From Moesziomyces globuligerus (Eukaryota; Basidiomycota; Ustilaginomycetes; Ustilaginales; Ustilaginaceae), in contig JARVLF010000020.1 of NCBI GenBank assembly GCA_030849465.1, positions 558,001-622,000 on the forward strand: a stretch of 64,000 nt of DNA, in the 5' to 3' direction. Both the position numbers and the translations under genes were made by a program. Positions 47,006 through 56,703 of the stretch are shown here, piece by piece; positions within the stretch are counted from its first letter, which is position 1; each line of letters starts with the position of its first letter. Below the pieces are notes generated by a model that made no database searches, had not been told where the DNA came from, and saw nothing but the letters and a program-made list of their open reading frames with translations.

Positions 47006-48476
47006 AGCCGTCGACACCGCCGCCACCGTCGCGGACTCGCATGCTCAATTTACGCCGTCTGCCTCGCCAACCGTACGCCATCGTCGCTCCCTTGTATATG
47101 TAATGTCGACATTTGATGATCGTTCCTCCTTGGCTCGAGCTGGCTCGAGTGCGTGAGATTCAAAGGCAAAGAACAAGGACAAAGGCTGGCGCAGGCGACA
47201 TCCATCCTACGGCAGAGACGGTTCCCGCACGCAGAAGGGCGGGCGGCGTTGCTGATGCAGGGTCGGAGAAGCAGTCAGCGACCAAGTGAGTGCCGGCAGA
47301 GCGAGTGCCGGTGCGAAGGCAAGTGCGAGCTTGAAGCGCGCCGTTGCCAACTGTGTCTGCGCCTGCTCTCCAGAGGCGCGGATGATTCTGAGCTTCAATT
47401 GCGATCTGCGTTGGGCCGTTGGGCCAATTGGCATTCCTCTCGTCCCGGGCGGGCCGAGGACAACGCCCAAGCACACGCTCAAGCTGGTGGTGTGTGATTG
47501 AAATGAACGAGAGCCAAAGTCAGATGGGGATGCAGCGGAACGGAGCGCGTGCGATTCCGTGCTTCCCGCGCGCGTCGAATGCATCCTCGCCGCTTTGGAG
47601 AGCAACGGCGCAGCCAGGAGAGCTTGCTTGTTGCGCTCTACTCGGCGTTGCTTTGCATCCATTCTACGACTGCGACGAAGAGGCTCGAGCCAGTGCACAC
47701 CACCAACCTTGGGTCAAGCATGTCAGGCCGGCACCAAAGACGTGACTTGGAGCAAAAAGCGCCAGCAACCAACACGCCGTTCATGCACATGGCGCCCGCT
47801 CGGCTCACCCGCAACACTCGCGACTCTCCCAACAGAGCATGCGGTCCCTGAAACAGACGCTGCCAAATAATCCTCGACCTCGACGCCCCCACGCTCTTTG
47901 AATTTAAATTTCCATTGAAGTGCACACTGCACACTGCACGCGCACGCCCGGTCGGCACCCTCCGCCTTGGATTCACCCTCGCCTCCCACTCACAGTGTCA
48001 CTCACCTTGACCGGCGCTGCACGCCGACACCGCCGCTGCACGCATCGTCCCTTCATCTAGCCAATCGTTCCCGTCCGCCTCCCCACTCCTCATCCTTACA
48101 TACCCACCCTCTCCTCTCCTCTCCTCTCCTCTCCTCTCCTCTCCGCTTCTCGCCCGTCACCGCTGGCTTCGGTGTCGCCGACCCCACCAAACCACCCCAC
48201 CGACTCTCGCTGCCTTTCCCACCGCCGCCGATATCTGGTGCTCAACCGTCGTGAAGCCACAGTCTCGCAGCACCACCGTGTCGCTTCAAACCCGTTCGGT
48301 ACCACTCCGCATGCCTCCTCTCGCTGTCAGCTTTGCACCGCTAGCAACTCTCATCTAGACTGTGGCTGCCATTACAATCCGATCACCTGCGCTCGGCTCC
48401 TCCTTCTCAACCGGTGACCGCCGCTCGTGACACGGCGATCCACTGGCGCCCGCTTCGCCTTCCACCTTTCCACCGC
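47006..48476. other. Intergenic, Rab 3' region and RhoGAP promoter/leader
   Basis: 1.47 kb between two plus-strand genes. The first few hundred bases hold the Rab 3' untranslated region. The last 450 bases are strongly pyrimidine-rich on the plus strand, including a CTCCT repeat, and are likely the RhoGAP core promoter and leader. No coding frame is supported. Confidence 0.55.
48109..48144. repeat. Pentanucleotide repeat (CTCCT)n
   Basis: About seven copies of CTCCT, 330-370 bases upstream of the RhoGAP start codon, forming a pure pyrimidine tract on the plus strand. Confidence 0.9.
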
Positions 48477-51400
48477 ATGCCTGCCTTGCTGCAAGACCAG
48501 ATGTCCCTTCGCGATCGCGACCGCGGCGCCACCCTTGCGCCCTCGTCCGAGCTCGACGACGCACATTCCCACTCGCACGAAGCCGACGATGACCTCCCCG
48601 AGGCCTACTGCGGCGGCTGCGGCCGACTCATCGACGAGGAGAGCGTCGAGGAGGGCGTCATCCAATTCGCTACCAAGCTCTGGCACATCGAGTGCTTCCG
48701 CTGCGCAAAGTGCAAGAACAGGGTCAGCACAGAGCGCGACGACATCCTCCTCCTCTCTGACGGCCACCCCATCTGCGGCGAATGCAACTACTCCTGCAAC
48801 ATCTGTGGCCTCCCCATCATGGAGGAGGCCATCATGACCGGCGATGAGTCCTATCACGCCTCCTGCTTCACCTGTCGTTCCTGCCACTCCAAGATTGAGG
48901 AGCTCGTCTTCGCAAAGACTAGCCAGGGCATCTACTGCATGAAGTGTCACAACGAAAGGGTCGCCCGCAGCCGCAAACATGCAGAACAGAAGCGCGCAAA
49001 GGCTCGCCGCGAAAAACAGCTGCAAGACGCTCAGTCTGCAGAAGCGAAGCTCGACAACTCGGTTTCCGCCTCCACTCCGTCAGAGCAGCCCCCCACGGTT
49101 CCCTCCAAGTCATCCTCCGCCACTCCGATCGTCTCCGCAGTCCCTTCCCCGACTCCCACCGGCGCCAGCCTCTCTCCATGGATCAACCAGGGCGGCTCTG
49201 CCGCTTCAGCCGCTGCATCGCGGCCCAGCAGTGCAGGCGGCAAGCGTCCCATGCACGCTCCCCCTCCTCCTTCCCGCGACGCACGCAGCCCCGCTCTCGG
49301 CTCTCTCGCAAAGCTCGAGAGTCGTAGCCTTGCCCCTTCCAACGCTTCTCAGACGTCCCTGGCTTCCATAGCGGCAGACGACTCCGCCAGGCCCAATCAG
49401 CTTGAGACCACCGCGCCCCTCTCGCCGCGCAAAAACACCTTCCACGCCAACCTCAGCTCACCGAATGCTTCACCCGCAGCCGGCAAAGTCCGTCTGCCTT
49501 CAACAGACGCTCATCTGTCTTCTTCCAGCCCCACCTCATCTCCACTCAAGAAGAGCATACCCCTCGATGCCTCCCCTCGCAACCAGACCCCGAGTGATCG
49601 CGACGCTCTCGGTGTCACTCTACGCTCCAACACTAACAAGGCAGGCGTGGATACCTCGCTCGCACCTCGCAACCCGCTCAACGCATCAGCGTCCTCTTCA
49701 CGCCTTTCCAAAGTCTACTCCTTCTACGATCCAGACTTCTTGAACCTGGTCGAGTCGTTTGGCGACTTCGATTCCAACGATGAGCTCCGCACGCAACCAC
49801 CGCCTGTGCCGGATCTGCCGGCAGCCGGCCCATCCAAATCGGTGACAAAAGCTTCTGCCCGTGCTCCGTCTCCTACTGCGCAAATTGAAGCGACTCTGGC
49901 GGCCGTCTCCGCCCCCAAATCTGCGCAAGCCGATGCAAGCAAAGGTCGCGCAGAACTAACCATCGACGAATACCACACCAACGATCCCGACAGTGTCGAC
50001 AGCGACCAGGAGCTTCTCCACGAGGATCGCCCGCGGATCCACACGCCCACCGGCTCGCTCAACGAAGTGTCCAAGAAGGTGCGCGCCTCGATGCAGCAGG
50101 CTCAAGACGGCCTTGTCAGCATGGACATATCTTTCGTCGAAACCATCCTTCGCGATCTTGACGGCACCCGTCAGCGCATGGAATCGCTCCAATTGCGATA
50201 CGACCGCATCCGCAGAGCGAGCCAGCAAGCCGCTCACGGCTTCACCATGGCTAAGGAGGAATTTGAGCACGAAGTCAATGCCAGGCACGAGGCCGAGCTC
50301 GAGATGGCTCGGCTACGCAGGCAGCTCGCCGAGCAGGCGCTCAAGCTCGCCACCGCCAACAGCGAGAAGCGCCAACAGGAACAACTCGAACGACGCTCCC
50401 AGGACGTCAAGGCGTCGCTCAAGGGCATGGAGCGCGATCTGGCCAAATTGACCGTCGAGCGCGACCTCACCGTCGCCGAGGTCGCCGAGCTCATGGCGCT
50501 GCAGGACGGCGCCACGGGCTCGACTTCGGTGCTCTCGTCACCCAACATGGCTCGCTCCTCCACCGCTACTTCGGACGCCATCATCACGCAGAATCTGGCT
50601 TCGCGCCTTGAGGCGGTGAAGGGCCGGTATCGCAAGGAAATCGATGAGCTAACTCAGGAGCGCGACGCTCTTCTCATCGAGATTGAGGAGCTCAAACAGT
50701 CCAAGGATCTCTTCCTCGAAGAGGCGCAGAGCCTCAACGCCAAGAACGAAGAGCTCAACACCATGCTCGGCCAGCTCAACCGCAAGATCGAGCTCGCAGC
50801 TCAATCGCGCGATCAACTTCCGCCTCTGCCGTCCATACCTAGAGATCTGGCCACGTCGGCAAACAAGAGCACCGGCGGCTTCGGCTTTGGCTCGCGCCAC
50901 AAGCAGCTGCACAGGCATACGCCGCACGCCGCCTCCATCTCGTCCGACGCACCGCCCAGCAGTGCCGGCTACGACGTCTCGGTGGACACGGCCGTGCAGC
51001 AGGTGATCAAGCCGGGCAAGATCGAGCCCGCTCCCGTGGTGAAGAAGTTCAAATGGATGAAGCCCAAGCTGTCCGAGACGACCAGGAACAACGTTTTGAC
51101 ACAAGCGGGGCCGGTGCCACCAGTGCCGCCCAAGGGCGCGGTGGGTCTTGCAGCGCCCGGTGCCAGTGGATCGACGACGTCGATGACGCGGGCCACGTCG
51201 CATGACGTCGTGGTGCGCGAGCACCTCTTCCAGCCGTTCAACGTGCTCCGGCCTACGCGCTGCTTTGCGTGTCAGAAGAACATGTGGGGCCAGTCCGAGA
51301 TGCGCTGTGCGCTTTGCACACAGGTGTGTCACTCTCGCTGTCTTCAGAGCCTTCCCGTGTCGTGCAACCAGCCGTATACGAGGCCGGACGAGAACCTGGC

Positions 51401-52010
51401 CGAAAATACCGGGCCGTCGATGTTCGGTCGCTCGCTCGTCGAACAGGCGGCCCACGAGGGCCGCGACGTGCCGATGATTGTCGAAAAGTGCATCCAGGCC
51501 GTCGAGGCATTTGGCATGGACTACGAGGGCATCTACCGCAAGTCGGGCGGCACGTCGCAACTCAAAGTGATCACGCAGCTGTTTGAGCGCGGCAATGCGT
51601 TTGATCTCGAGGACACGGATCGGTTCAACGATGTGTCGGCCATCACGAGCGTGCTCAAGAATTACTTCCGCGAGCTGCCGACGCCGCTGCTGACGTTCGA
51701 GCTGTACGACGAGCTGATCCGGCTGGTCGAGGCCAAGCAGAGCGATGCGGTGGCAAAGCAAGAGATGATGAAGGAGCTCGTGGCCAGGTTGCCGAGACAG
51801 CACTTCTGCACGCTGCAGCACCTGGTGCTGCATCTGTACAGGGTCCAGGAGCGCAGCGTGGATAATCGCATGAATGCACGCAACTTGGGCGTCGTATTCG
51901 GACCGACGCTGATGCGCTCCGCGGATCCTTCCCAGGAGTTTGCGCATATGGGCGGCAAGGCGATGACGATCGAATTCTTCATCGACCACGCACCGGACCT
52001 CTTCACCTAG
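48477..52010 (+). CDS. Rho GTPase-activating protein with two LIM domains and a C1 domain
   Basis: It should switch off Rho/Cdc42-type GTPases and so affect cell polarity and the actin cytoskeleton. The 1,177-residue protein starts at the first ATG of the frame, 48477 (MPALLQDQ). Order: LIM1 about 45-103 (YCGGCGRLI, WHIECFRCAKC), LIM2 about 107-157 (CNICGLPI, YHASCFTCRSC, YCMKCH), a long Ser/Pro-rich region with SP sites, a coiled coil about 570-790, a C1-type zinc domain about 912-962 (HLFQPFNVLRPTRCFACQ, shortened; CHSRCLQSLPVSC), and a C-terminal RhoGAP domain about 980-1175. The RhoGAP arginine finger is in GIYRKSGG, and ELPTPLL and NLGVVFGPTLMR are present. This layout resembles S. pombe Rga3 and yeast Rga1/Rga2. 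Target GTPase unknown. Confidence 0.94.
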   Translation: MPALLQDQMSLRDRDRGATLAPSSELDDAHSHSHEADDDLPEAYCGGCGRLIDEESVEEGVIQFATKLWHIECFRCAKCKNRVSTERDDILLLSDGHPICGECNYSCNICGLPIMEEAIMTGDESYHASCFTCRSCHSKIEELVFAKTSQGIYCMKCHNERVARSRKHAEQKRAKARREKQLQDAQSAEAKLDNSVSASTPSEQPPTVPSKSSSATPIVSAVPSPTPTGASLSPWINQGGSAASAAASRPSSAGGKRPMHAPPPPSRDARSPALGSLAKLESRSLAPSNASQTSLASIAADDSARPNQLETTAPLSPRKNTFHANLSSPNASPAAGKVRLPSTDAHLSSSSPTSSPLKKSIPLDASPRNQTPSDRDALGVTLRSNTNKAGVDTSLAPRNPLNASASSSRLSKVYSFYDPDFLNLVESFGDFDSNDELRTQPPPVPDLPAAGPSKSVTKASARAPSPTAQIEATLAAVSAPKSAQADASKGRAELTIDEYHTNDPDSVDSDQELLHEDRPRIHTPTGSLNEVSKKVRASMQQAQDGLVSMDISFVETILRDLDGTRQRMESLQLRYDRIRRASQQAAHGFTMAKEEFEHEVNARHEAELEMARLRRQLAEQALKLATANSEKRQQEQLERRSQDVKASLKGMERDLAKLTVERDLTVAEVAELMALQDGATGSTSVLSSPNMARSSTATSDAIITQNLASRLEAVKGRYRKEIDELTQERDALLIEIEELKQSKDLFLEEAQSLNAKNEELNTMLGQLNRKIELAAQSRDQLPPLPSIPRDLATSANKSTGGFGFGSRHKQLHRHTPHAASISSDAPPSSAGYDVSVDTAVQQVIKPGKIEPAPVVKKFKWMKPKLSETTRNNVLTQAGPVPPVPPKGAVGLAAPGASGSTTSMTRATSHDVVVREHLFQPFNVLRPTRCFACQKNMWGQSEMRCALCTQVCHSRCLQSLPVSCNQPYTRPDENLAENTGPSMFGRSLVEQAAHEGRDVPMIVEKCIQAVEAFGMDYEGIYRKSGGTSQLKVITQLFERGNAFDLEDTDRFNDVSAITSVLKNYFRELPTPLLTFELYDELIRLVEAKQSDAVAKQEMMKELVARLPRQHFCTLQHLVLHLYRVQERSVDNRMNARNLGVVFGPTLMRSADPSQEFAHMGGKAMTIEFFIDHAPDLFT

Positions 52011-52367
52011 TCTCGCGCGGCGTCAATCTGCCCAAGCTTCCGCACACTCATAGCCGGCTTTGCCTCTCACGAGAAATCGATTTACACGAGTCGGTCGAGT
52101 CATGTCAACTGTGAACATCGTGATGCCCGCGGAGTTCATGGCGAATCAATTAATCCCAACGGAGGCTTTTCAAGGGATGCGGGGACGAGATCATGAAATG
52201 CGGTGATTCGGGAAACGGCATGCATAGAGAAGGGCGCGATGGCGTCGGCACGGCCGCACGTCTTCTCCCTTCCTGACTCGGCGTTGTCTCCTGACTGGAA
52301 AGTTTCGCCCAAGGTTTCGCTCACGAATGTGATCTTGATGAGCAGAGAGCGCCGATTGGAGGCGATC
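52011..52367. other. Convergent intergenic region
   Basis: Holds the 3' untranslated regions of the RhoGAP gene and of the DJ-1-like gene. Nothing else seen. Confidence 0.6.
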
Positions 52368-53063
52368 TTAAATCTCAGCAGGCGTTGCGACGATCCGGAT
52401 GCCTTCCTCGACATCTTTCTTGGACGATTGGCGCGCCAGAGCGGTGAGCTCCTCGCCCGCGCCGTCTGGCGATCCAGCGTTCATGGGAGGAGCTGGATCG
52501 TACTCCATCATGAGCTGAGTGAGCTTGGCGACGTCTGTACCCTTTAGCTTTTCGAGGAGGGTGAGGCCAAAGTCGATGCCTGCGGTGACACCTCCGGCAG
52601 TGATGCGGTTGCGGTCGTGGACGACGCGTTGCTTGACGGTCTCGATGCCCATGGCAGCCAGCACGTCAAGTGCAGACCAGTGAGAGGTGGCTTTGAAGCC
52701 GTCCAAGAGACCAGCACGCGCCAGAAGCAGCGAACCGGTGCATACCGAGGTGACGTATTGGGCTCCGGAGCCAAGGCGACGCAGCTGCTTCAGGAAGCGA
52801 GTGTCGCGTAGCAGGCGGTTGATGTAACTGTTGGGCGCGCCGGGGACCATGAGGATGTCGACATGATCCACTTGGTCAAAAGTGGCGGTAGGCAGCGCTT
52901 CTACTAGATCCACATCGGTGGTAACGGCATCGAGCGTGTGGTGCAGCAGATGGGTGCGAAAATGCGCTGCAAACGCACTCAGAGGCCCAATGTAGTCAAG
53001 CTGAGAGACGCCGTCATACAGGACGATGCCTACGACAAGCTTTTCTTCTTGCTGTACGGACAT
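52368..53063 (-). CDS. DJ-1/PfpI superfamily protein, isocyanide hydratase-like
   Basis: A small cytosolic enzyme or stress protein of the class I glutamine-amidotransferase-like superfamily. The true ATG is at 53063 (MSVQQEEK), giving 231 residues; the frame is open upstream but without an earlier ATG. The nucleophile elbow SVCTGSLLLARAGLLDG puts the reactive cysteine at Cys108. GVSQLDYIGP (18-27) with Asp24 and ATSHWSAL with His128 match the isonitrile/isocyanide hydratase subgroup more than the Hsp31 or human DJ-1 subgroups. GAPNSYI, then GGVTAGIDFGLTLLE, are further family motifs. The substrate in this fungus is unknown. A TATA-like TATATTAA and a 32-bp tandem repeat lie directly upstream. 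Confidence 0.9.
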   Translation of the reverse strand: MSVQQEEKLVVGIVLYDGVSQLDYIGPLSAFAAHFRTHLLHHTLDAVTTDVDLVEALPTATFDQVDHVDILMVPGAPNSYINRLLRDTRFLKQLRRLGSGAQYVTSVCTGSLLLARAGLLDGFKATSHWSALDVLAAMGIETVKQRVVHDRNRITAGGVTAGIDFGLTLLEKLKGTDVAKLTQLMMEYDPAPPMNAGSPDGAGEELTALARQSSKKDVEEGIRIVATPAEI

Positions 53064-53159
53064 GGCGCAAGTGCAAGGTTTGGATCGGGCAAAATACTTG
53101 GGCAAACGAAGGATAAGGACGAGAAAGAGGTTGCTGGTCAAGGTCAGAGCGATCTGGTC

Positions 53160-53167
53160 TTAATATA
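53160..53167 (-). promoter_or_regulatory. TATA-like element of the DJ-1-like gene
   Basis: TATATTAA on the minus strand, about 97-104 bases upstream of the start codon and just downstream of the tandem repeat. Suggests a short leader and inducible control; not proven. Confidence 0.5.
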
Positions 53168-53175
53168 GACATACT

Positions 53176-53242
53176 CCGCACTTGACCTCCTGGCCACAGC
53201 ATACAATACCCCGCACTTGACCTCCTGGCCACAGCATACAAT
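53176..53242. repeat. Direct repeat, 32 bp, two copies, period 35
   Basis: Two identical 32-base copies at 53176-53207 and 53211-53242, beginning CCGCACTTGACC and ending CAGCATACAAT, separated by ACC. They lie 113-179 bases upstream of the DJ-1-like start codon and next to its TATA-like element. Confidence 0.95.
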
Positions 53243-54168
53243 CTCCGAACAGCTTGGAACCATGATATGTTCGAGCAGACCGAGATCCTTTGTAAATGAA
53301 TATGAAGCGCGGCTAACCGCGGCTACGCTGAGACTAGCACTGAGAGGCTCAGTCCGGATACCTACGGTGCAGCAGAGTGGATTCGGAGGTGGCTTGCCTC
53401 TCGAACAAGTAGAATTGCCGCCGATACTCTCGGACAAGCATGCTCCGGCACAGCATCTCGACCGATGCCGGACCGTTTACGGGAAAACTTGATTGACCGA
53501 GCACAGTACAGTGTAACTTTACCGGAGCGCTCCGACATTTATTCGCGGGTGGAGGGGGCAAAAGACCCTGACGCCAAAGACGCCGCCACCATTCGACTCG
53601 ACAAGCCAGGCTCCGCTCTACTGCAGCAGCTTGTCGCATTGCCAGCCGTGCGTGCACCTCCAGAAGGTGACAAGCTCGTGGGTACAAATTAGAAGCCAAA
53701 GAAGGAGTAACTCGATGTGCATGGCTCTGCCATTCGCACGTGCTTGATGGCATTTTTCCAATCCACGTGGTGCTCTCCAGGCGCTGTTTCACGAGACCAA
53801 AGCTGTCGACTCCCTTCGTGTGCCAGATAGAACAGGTGTTGGCGCAAGAGGCACGAGTCTCGCGGCAGTTCACCGCCCACAGCCATTGCTGTGCGATTGC
53901 AGATCCCGCGGAGTTGCCTCGCATGGCGAAGAGTGTGGGGTTCAGCTACCTGAAGCGGTGTGAGGACGCGTCTGTGCGAGTGCGAGGGTTGCGACGTGCC
54001 GATCTCGGCAAGCTCGGATCAGGCTGCTTCCCGAATGCTCGCATCTCGCTCGTCGTCGTGGAATTCGCCATCGGCGCCAGACGGGGCACGAGCAGCATCG
54101 ACCGCATCACTTGCTGCATGAGCTCGAGCTCGCTCCATCCTCCTGCCCTGCCACATCGTCTCCCAAAG

Positions 54169-55317
54169 ATGGCCTCACCAACAAGTACGCGATGGTCAGG
54201 CCGAGGCTGCAACTCGCTGCGTCGTCGGTGGCTCCTCGTCAGCCTCGTCTGCTTCACACTCTCCGTCATCTATCTCTTCAGCCGCGACCGCACCCTTCAA
54301 AACACGCTCAGCTACAGCACACGTCCGCTCTGGGACAAGTTTGACGACACCACCCCTCACCACGAGATCAAGCATTACACAGCCTGGTCTCTCCCCGCCA
54401 ACGACACGGCAGCTTGCACCCGCCATGGCTGGTCGCCGTATCAAGCAGCACAACGGCCCAAGGTCTACGACGTGATCATCTTTAGCGTCGAGCTCGAAAT
54501 GCTCGAGCTCAGATTTCAGGAGCTGTACGACGCTGTCGACGCCTTTGTCATTGTCGAGAGCAACACCACCTTCACGGGTAAGCCCAAGAAGCTCGGATTC
54601 GATCCGACCAGGTACCAGCAGTACCGCGACAAGATTCAGTACTTTACCATCGCAGGTCGAGCGCTCGCTCCGGGCGAGGGTCCGTTTGCGATCGAAGGCG
54701 AGCAGCGAAAGCACGTCACGGACATCCTCCGTTCCCAAGTGCAACCTTCCCAAGGTAGTCTGATCCTCATGTCCGACGTCGACGAGATCCCTTCGATGGC
54801 TGCCGTGCAGCTTCTTTCAACCTGCCAGACACCTCTGCCACTTCATCTCGCCTTCAAATCGTATGTTTACTCGTTCGAGTTCCCAACCACAGCCAAGTCG
54901 TGGCGAGCACAAGTGCACGCTTGGACGCCAACCGATACATGGTACAACCACGGCAAGGTCACCGACAACATCCTTCTCGATGCCGGATGGCATTGCTCGT
55001 CGTGCTTCAGCCGCATCTCTGACTACCAGTTCAAGATGCAGTCCTACAGCCACAGCGATCGACTCTTCGGAAACAGGCATTGGCGTCAACTCCTCCATCC
55101 TCAGCTCATCTTGGACAAGATCTGTGCCGGCAAGGATTTATTCGACATGCTGCCGGAGGCCTACACCTGGAGCGAATTGCTGTACCGCTGGAGTGGAGAG
55201 AAGCAGAGCAACAGCACAGCAAACCTGCCGAAGGGCCTGATGAACGATCAAAGCAGGTTCGAGTTCTTGCTACCTGGCGGTTGCAAAGCACGAGATTTAT
55301 CGTCCGGTTTGGAGTGA
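54169..55317 (+). CDS. Glycosyltransferase family 17 type II membrane protein
   Basis: Family 17 includes the animal enzyme that adds bisecting N-acetylglucosamine to N-glycans; the substrate in fungi is not settled. The ATG at 54169 (MASPTSTRW) gives 382 residues with a short basic cytosolic tail and a single membrane anchor (about 21-38, WLLVSLVCFTLSVIYLF), as for Golgi type II enzymes. KVYDVIIFSVELEMLELRF (about 98-116) is the classic family start, followed by VDAFVIVESNTTFTG, the acidic SDVDEIPS (about residue 205), and the WHCSSCF and KMQSYSHSD segments near the C-terminus. An upstream ATG in the same frame could add a longer tail. Single exon. Confidence 0.88.
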   Translation: MASPTSTRWSGRGCNSLRRRWLLVSLVCFTLSVIYLFSRDRTLQNTLSYSTRPLWDKFDDTTPHHEIKHYTAWSLPANDTAACTRHGWSPYQAAQRPKVYDVIIFSVELEMLELRFQELYDAVDAFVIVESNTTFTGKPKKLGFDPTRYQQYRDKIQYFTIAGRALAPGEGPFAIEGEQRKHVTDILRSQVQPSQGSLILMSDVDEIPSMAAVQLLSTCQTPLPLHLAFKSYVYSFEFPTTAKSWRAQVHAWTPTDTWYNHGKVTDNILLDAGWHCSSCFSRISDYQFKMQSYSHSDRLFGNRHWRQLLHPQLILDKICAGKDLFDMLPEAYTWSELLYRWSGEKQSNSTANLPKGLMNDQSRFEFLLPGGCKARDLSSGLE

Positions 55318-55767
55318 TACCCTCACGAGGCGTAGGCTCGGCAAAATCACGAGATGGCTGCCAAGCGTCCCCTAGGATCCTCGGAATAGTAAGGATGTTC
55401 ATGACTTTGCCCGTGTTCACACCTCTGCACGTCTCCTTTCTCTCCTGCAGCCGGATGTGCTGTATTGTGATGATTTGATGGATTCAGGATGTGTCTCGCT
55501 TTGACTCAAGGTCGGTGCGAATCCCGCCATCCGAGCAAACAGCCTGCCTTCGTCGGCACCTGTCCGCTGAAGTTTGGCGCACAGACGTGTCTGAGACCTT
55601 GACAAAGCCTTGGATGTCGAAGGCTGAGACGGCTCGGTCGGACTGACGGACTCGACACACTCACCGTCACACACACAAGATGAGATCAGACGTGATGACG
55701 ATGTTGCGTTCGAACATGCGATTACTGGGAGCCAAAGGGGAATAGGAACCATGAATCAGGATGGGCT
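55318..55767. other. Convergent intergenic region
   Basis: Holds the 3' untranslated regions of the GT17 gene and of the NmrA-like gene. No gene or repeat is seen. Confidence 0.6.
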
Positions 55768-56703
55768 TCAGAGCTTGAGGGACTTGGCAAAGGACGAGAC
55801 AGTGGCGAGGTGGGCGCCCTTGAGGAGGAAGGCGTCGCTGTCGGGCTGCTTCTTCTCGGTGTCCCTGCCGTAGTAGCTGTACTGGTCCATGAGCTTCATG
55901 TTCTCGGTGAGCTCGTCCGCGATGGCTTCGGGGAGGAAACTCTTGAAGGTATCGGCAGGTACGGCGTTGTAAGCCACTTCGGAGCCGAGCTCCTTGCTGA
56001 GATCGCGAGTGAAGGACGCCATGTCGGTCCAGAAGCTGACGCCCTGCACCGTCTTTCCGTTGGCAGCGGCGCCAGCCTCGAAAATGCCGGCGACCCAGTT
56101 GCCGGCGTCGGCCTGAATGTCGATCATCGGGACGCGAGCCGAGGGGTCGATGGGGAGGGTGATGCTGAGCGCGCCGTCGCTGGATTTCTGGATCATCGTG
56201 TGGAAGTTTTGAAGGAAGAAGGCAGCGTGGAAGTAGGAGATGTTGAGCTTGTCTGCTCGGACCGACTCGGCATACTCGTCGATAGCAGCCTTGCTGTCAA
56301 AGTGCGGGACGCGGAGCGAGCCGTTGGTGAGCTTGTTGACGCTGTGGAGGCTCGAGATGACGAGGTGGTTGACGCCGGTGGAGATGGAAGCGTCGACAAT
56401 GTTGCGGCCTTGCTGGGTCTCCTTTGCGCCATCCATAGTCTCCCAGAAGTTGGTGACGGCAAAGACACCGTGGGAGCCGCCGATGGCTTTCTCGAGCGAG
56501 GCGGGATCGCTGAGATCAGCACGAACGAGCTCGACGCCCTGCTTTGCGAGCTCCTGTGCGGCAGGCTTGGAGGTGTCGCGCGTGACGCCACGAAGCGAGT
56601 ACTTTGTGCTGAGCGTCGAGTTGTTGAGGATGGTGCGGATGACGCTGCCTCCTTGGTTGCCCGTGGCACCGAAGATAGTGAGAAGCTTCTTGGCAGAGGA
56701 CAT
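55768..56703 (-). CDS. NmrA-like NAD(P)-binding protein
   Basis: Belongs to the atypical short-chain dehydrogenase group that includes the nitrogen-regulator NmrA and redox sensors such as HSCARG. The 311-residue protein opens with a Rossmann fold: LLTIFGATGNQGGSVIRTIL (residues 7-26), the GxxGxxG-type dinucleotide-binding loop. It then has YSLRGVTRDTSKPAAQEL, GVELVRADLSDPASLEKA, GVFAVTNFWE, and HLVISSLHSV, typical of the family. No YxxxK catalytic pair is evident, as in regulatory members. It could act as an NAD(P)H-sensing regulator or an oxidoreductase; the sequence does not decide. A TATATA lies 154 bases upstream. Single exon. Confidence 0.9.
   Translation of the reverse strand: MSSAKKLLTIFGATGNQGGSVIRTILNNSTLSTKYSLRGVTRDTSKPAAQELAKQGVELVRADLSDPASLEKAIGGSHGVFAVTNFWETMDGAKETQQGRNIVDASISTGVNHLVISSLHSVNKLTNGSLRVPHFDSKAAIDEYAESVRADKLNISYFHAAFFLQNFHTMIQKSSDGALSITLPIDPSARVPMIDIQADAGNWVAGIFEAGAAANGKTVQGVSFWTDMASFTRDLSKELGSEVAYNAVPADTFKSFLPEAIADELTENMKLMDQYSYYGRDTEKKQPDSDAFLLKGAHLATVSSFAKSLKL

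Larger units (their letters stand above)
53064..54168. promoter_or_regulatory. Divergent promoter region, DJ-1-like gene / GT17 gene
   Basis: 1.1 kb between divergent start codons. It contains the tandem repeat and TATA-like element near the left end. A 75-codon plus-strand frame with an ATG at 53465 is seen but has no family likeness. The GT17 frame is open upstream to 53740; I treat that part as leader. Confidence 0.5.

Noticed and set aside
53465..53692. 75-codon plus-strand frame with an ATG, upstream of the GT17 gene
   Set aside because: It is charged and protein-like by eye, but short, in a promoter region, and without recognisable homology. Only conservation in relatives would make it credible.
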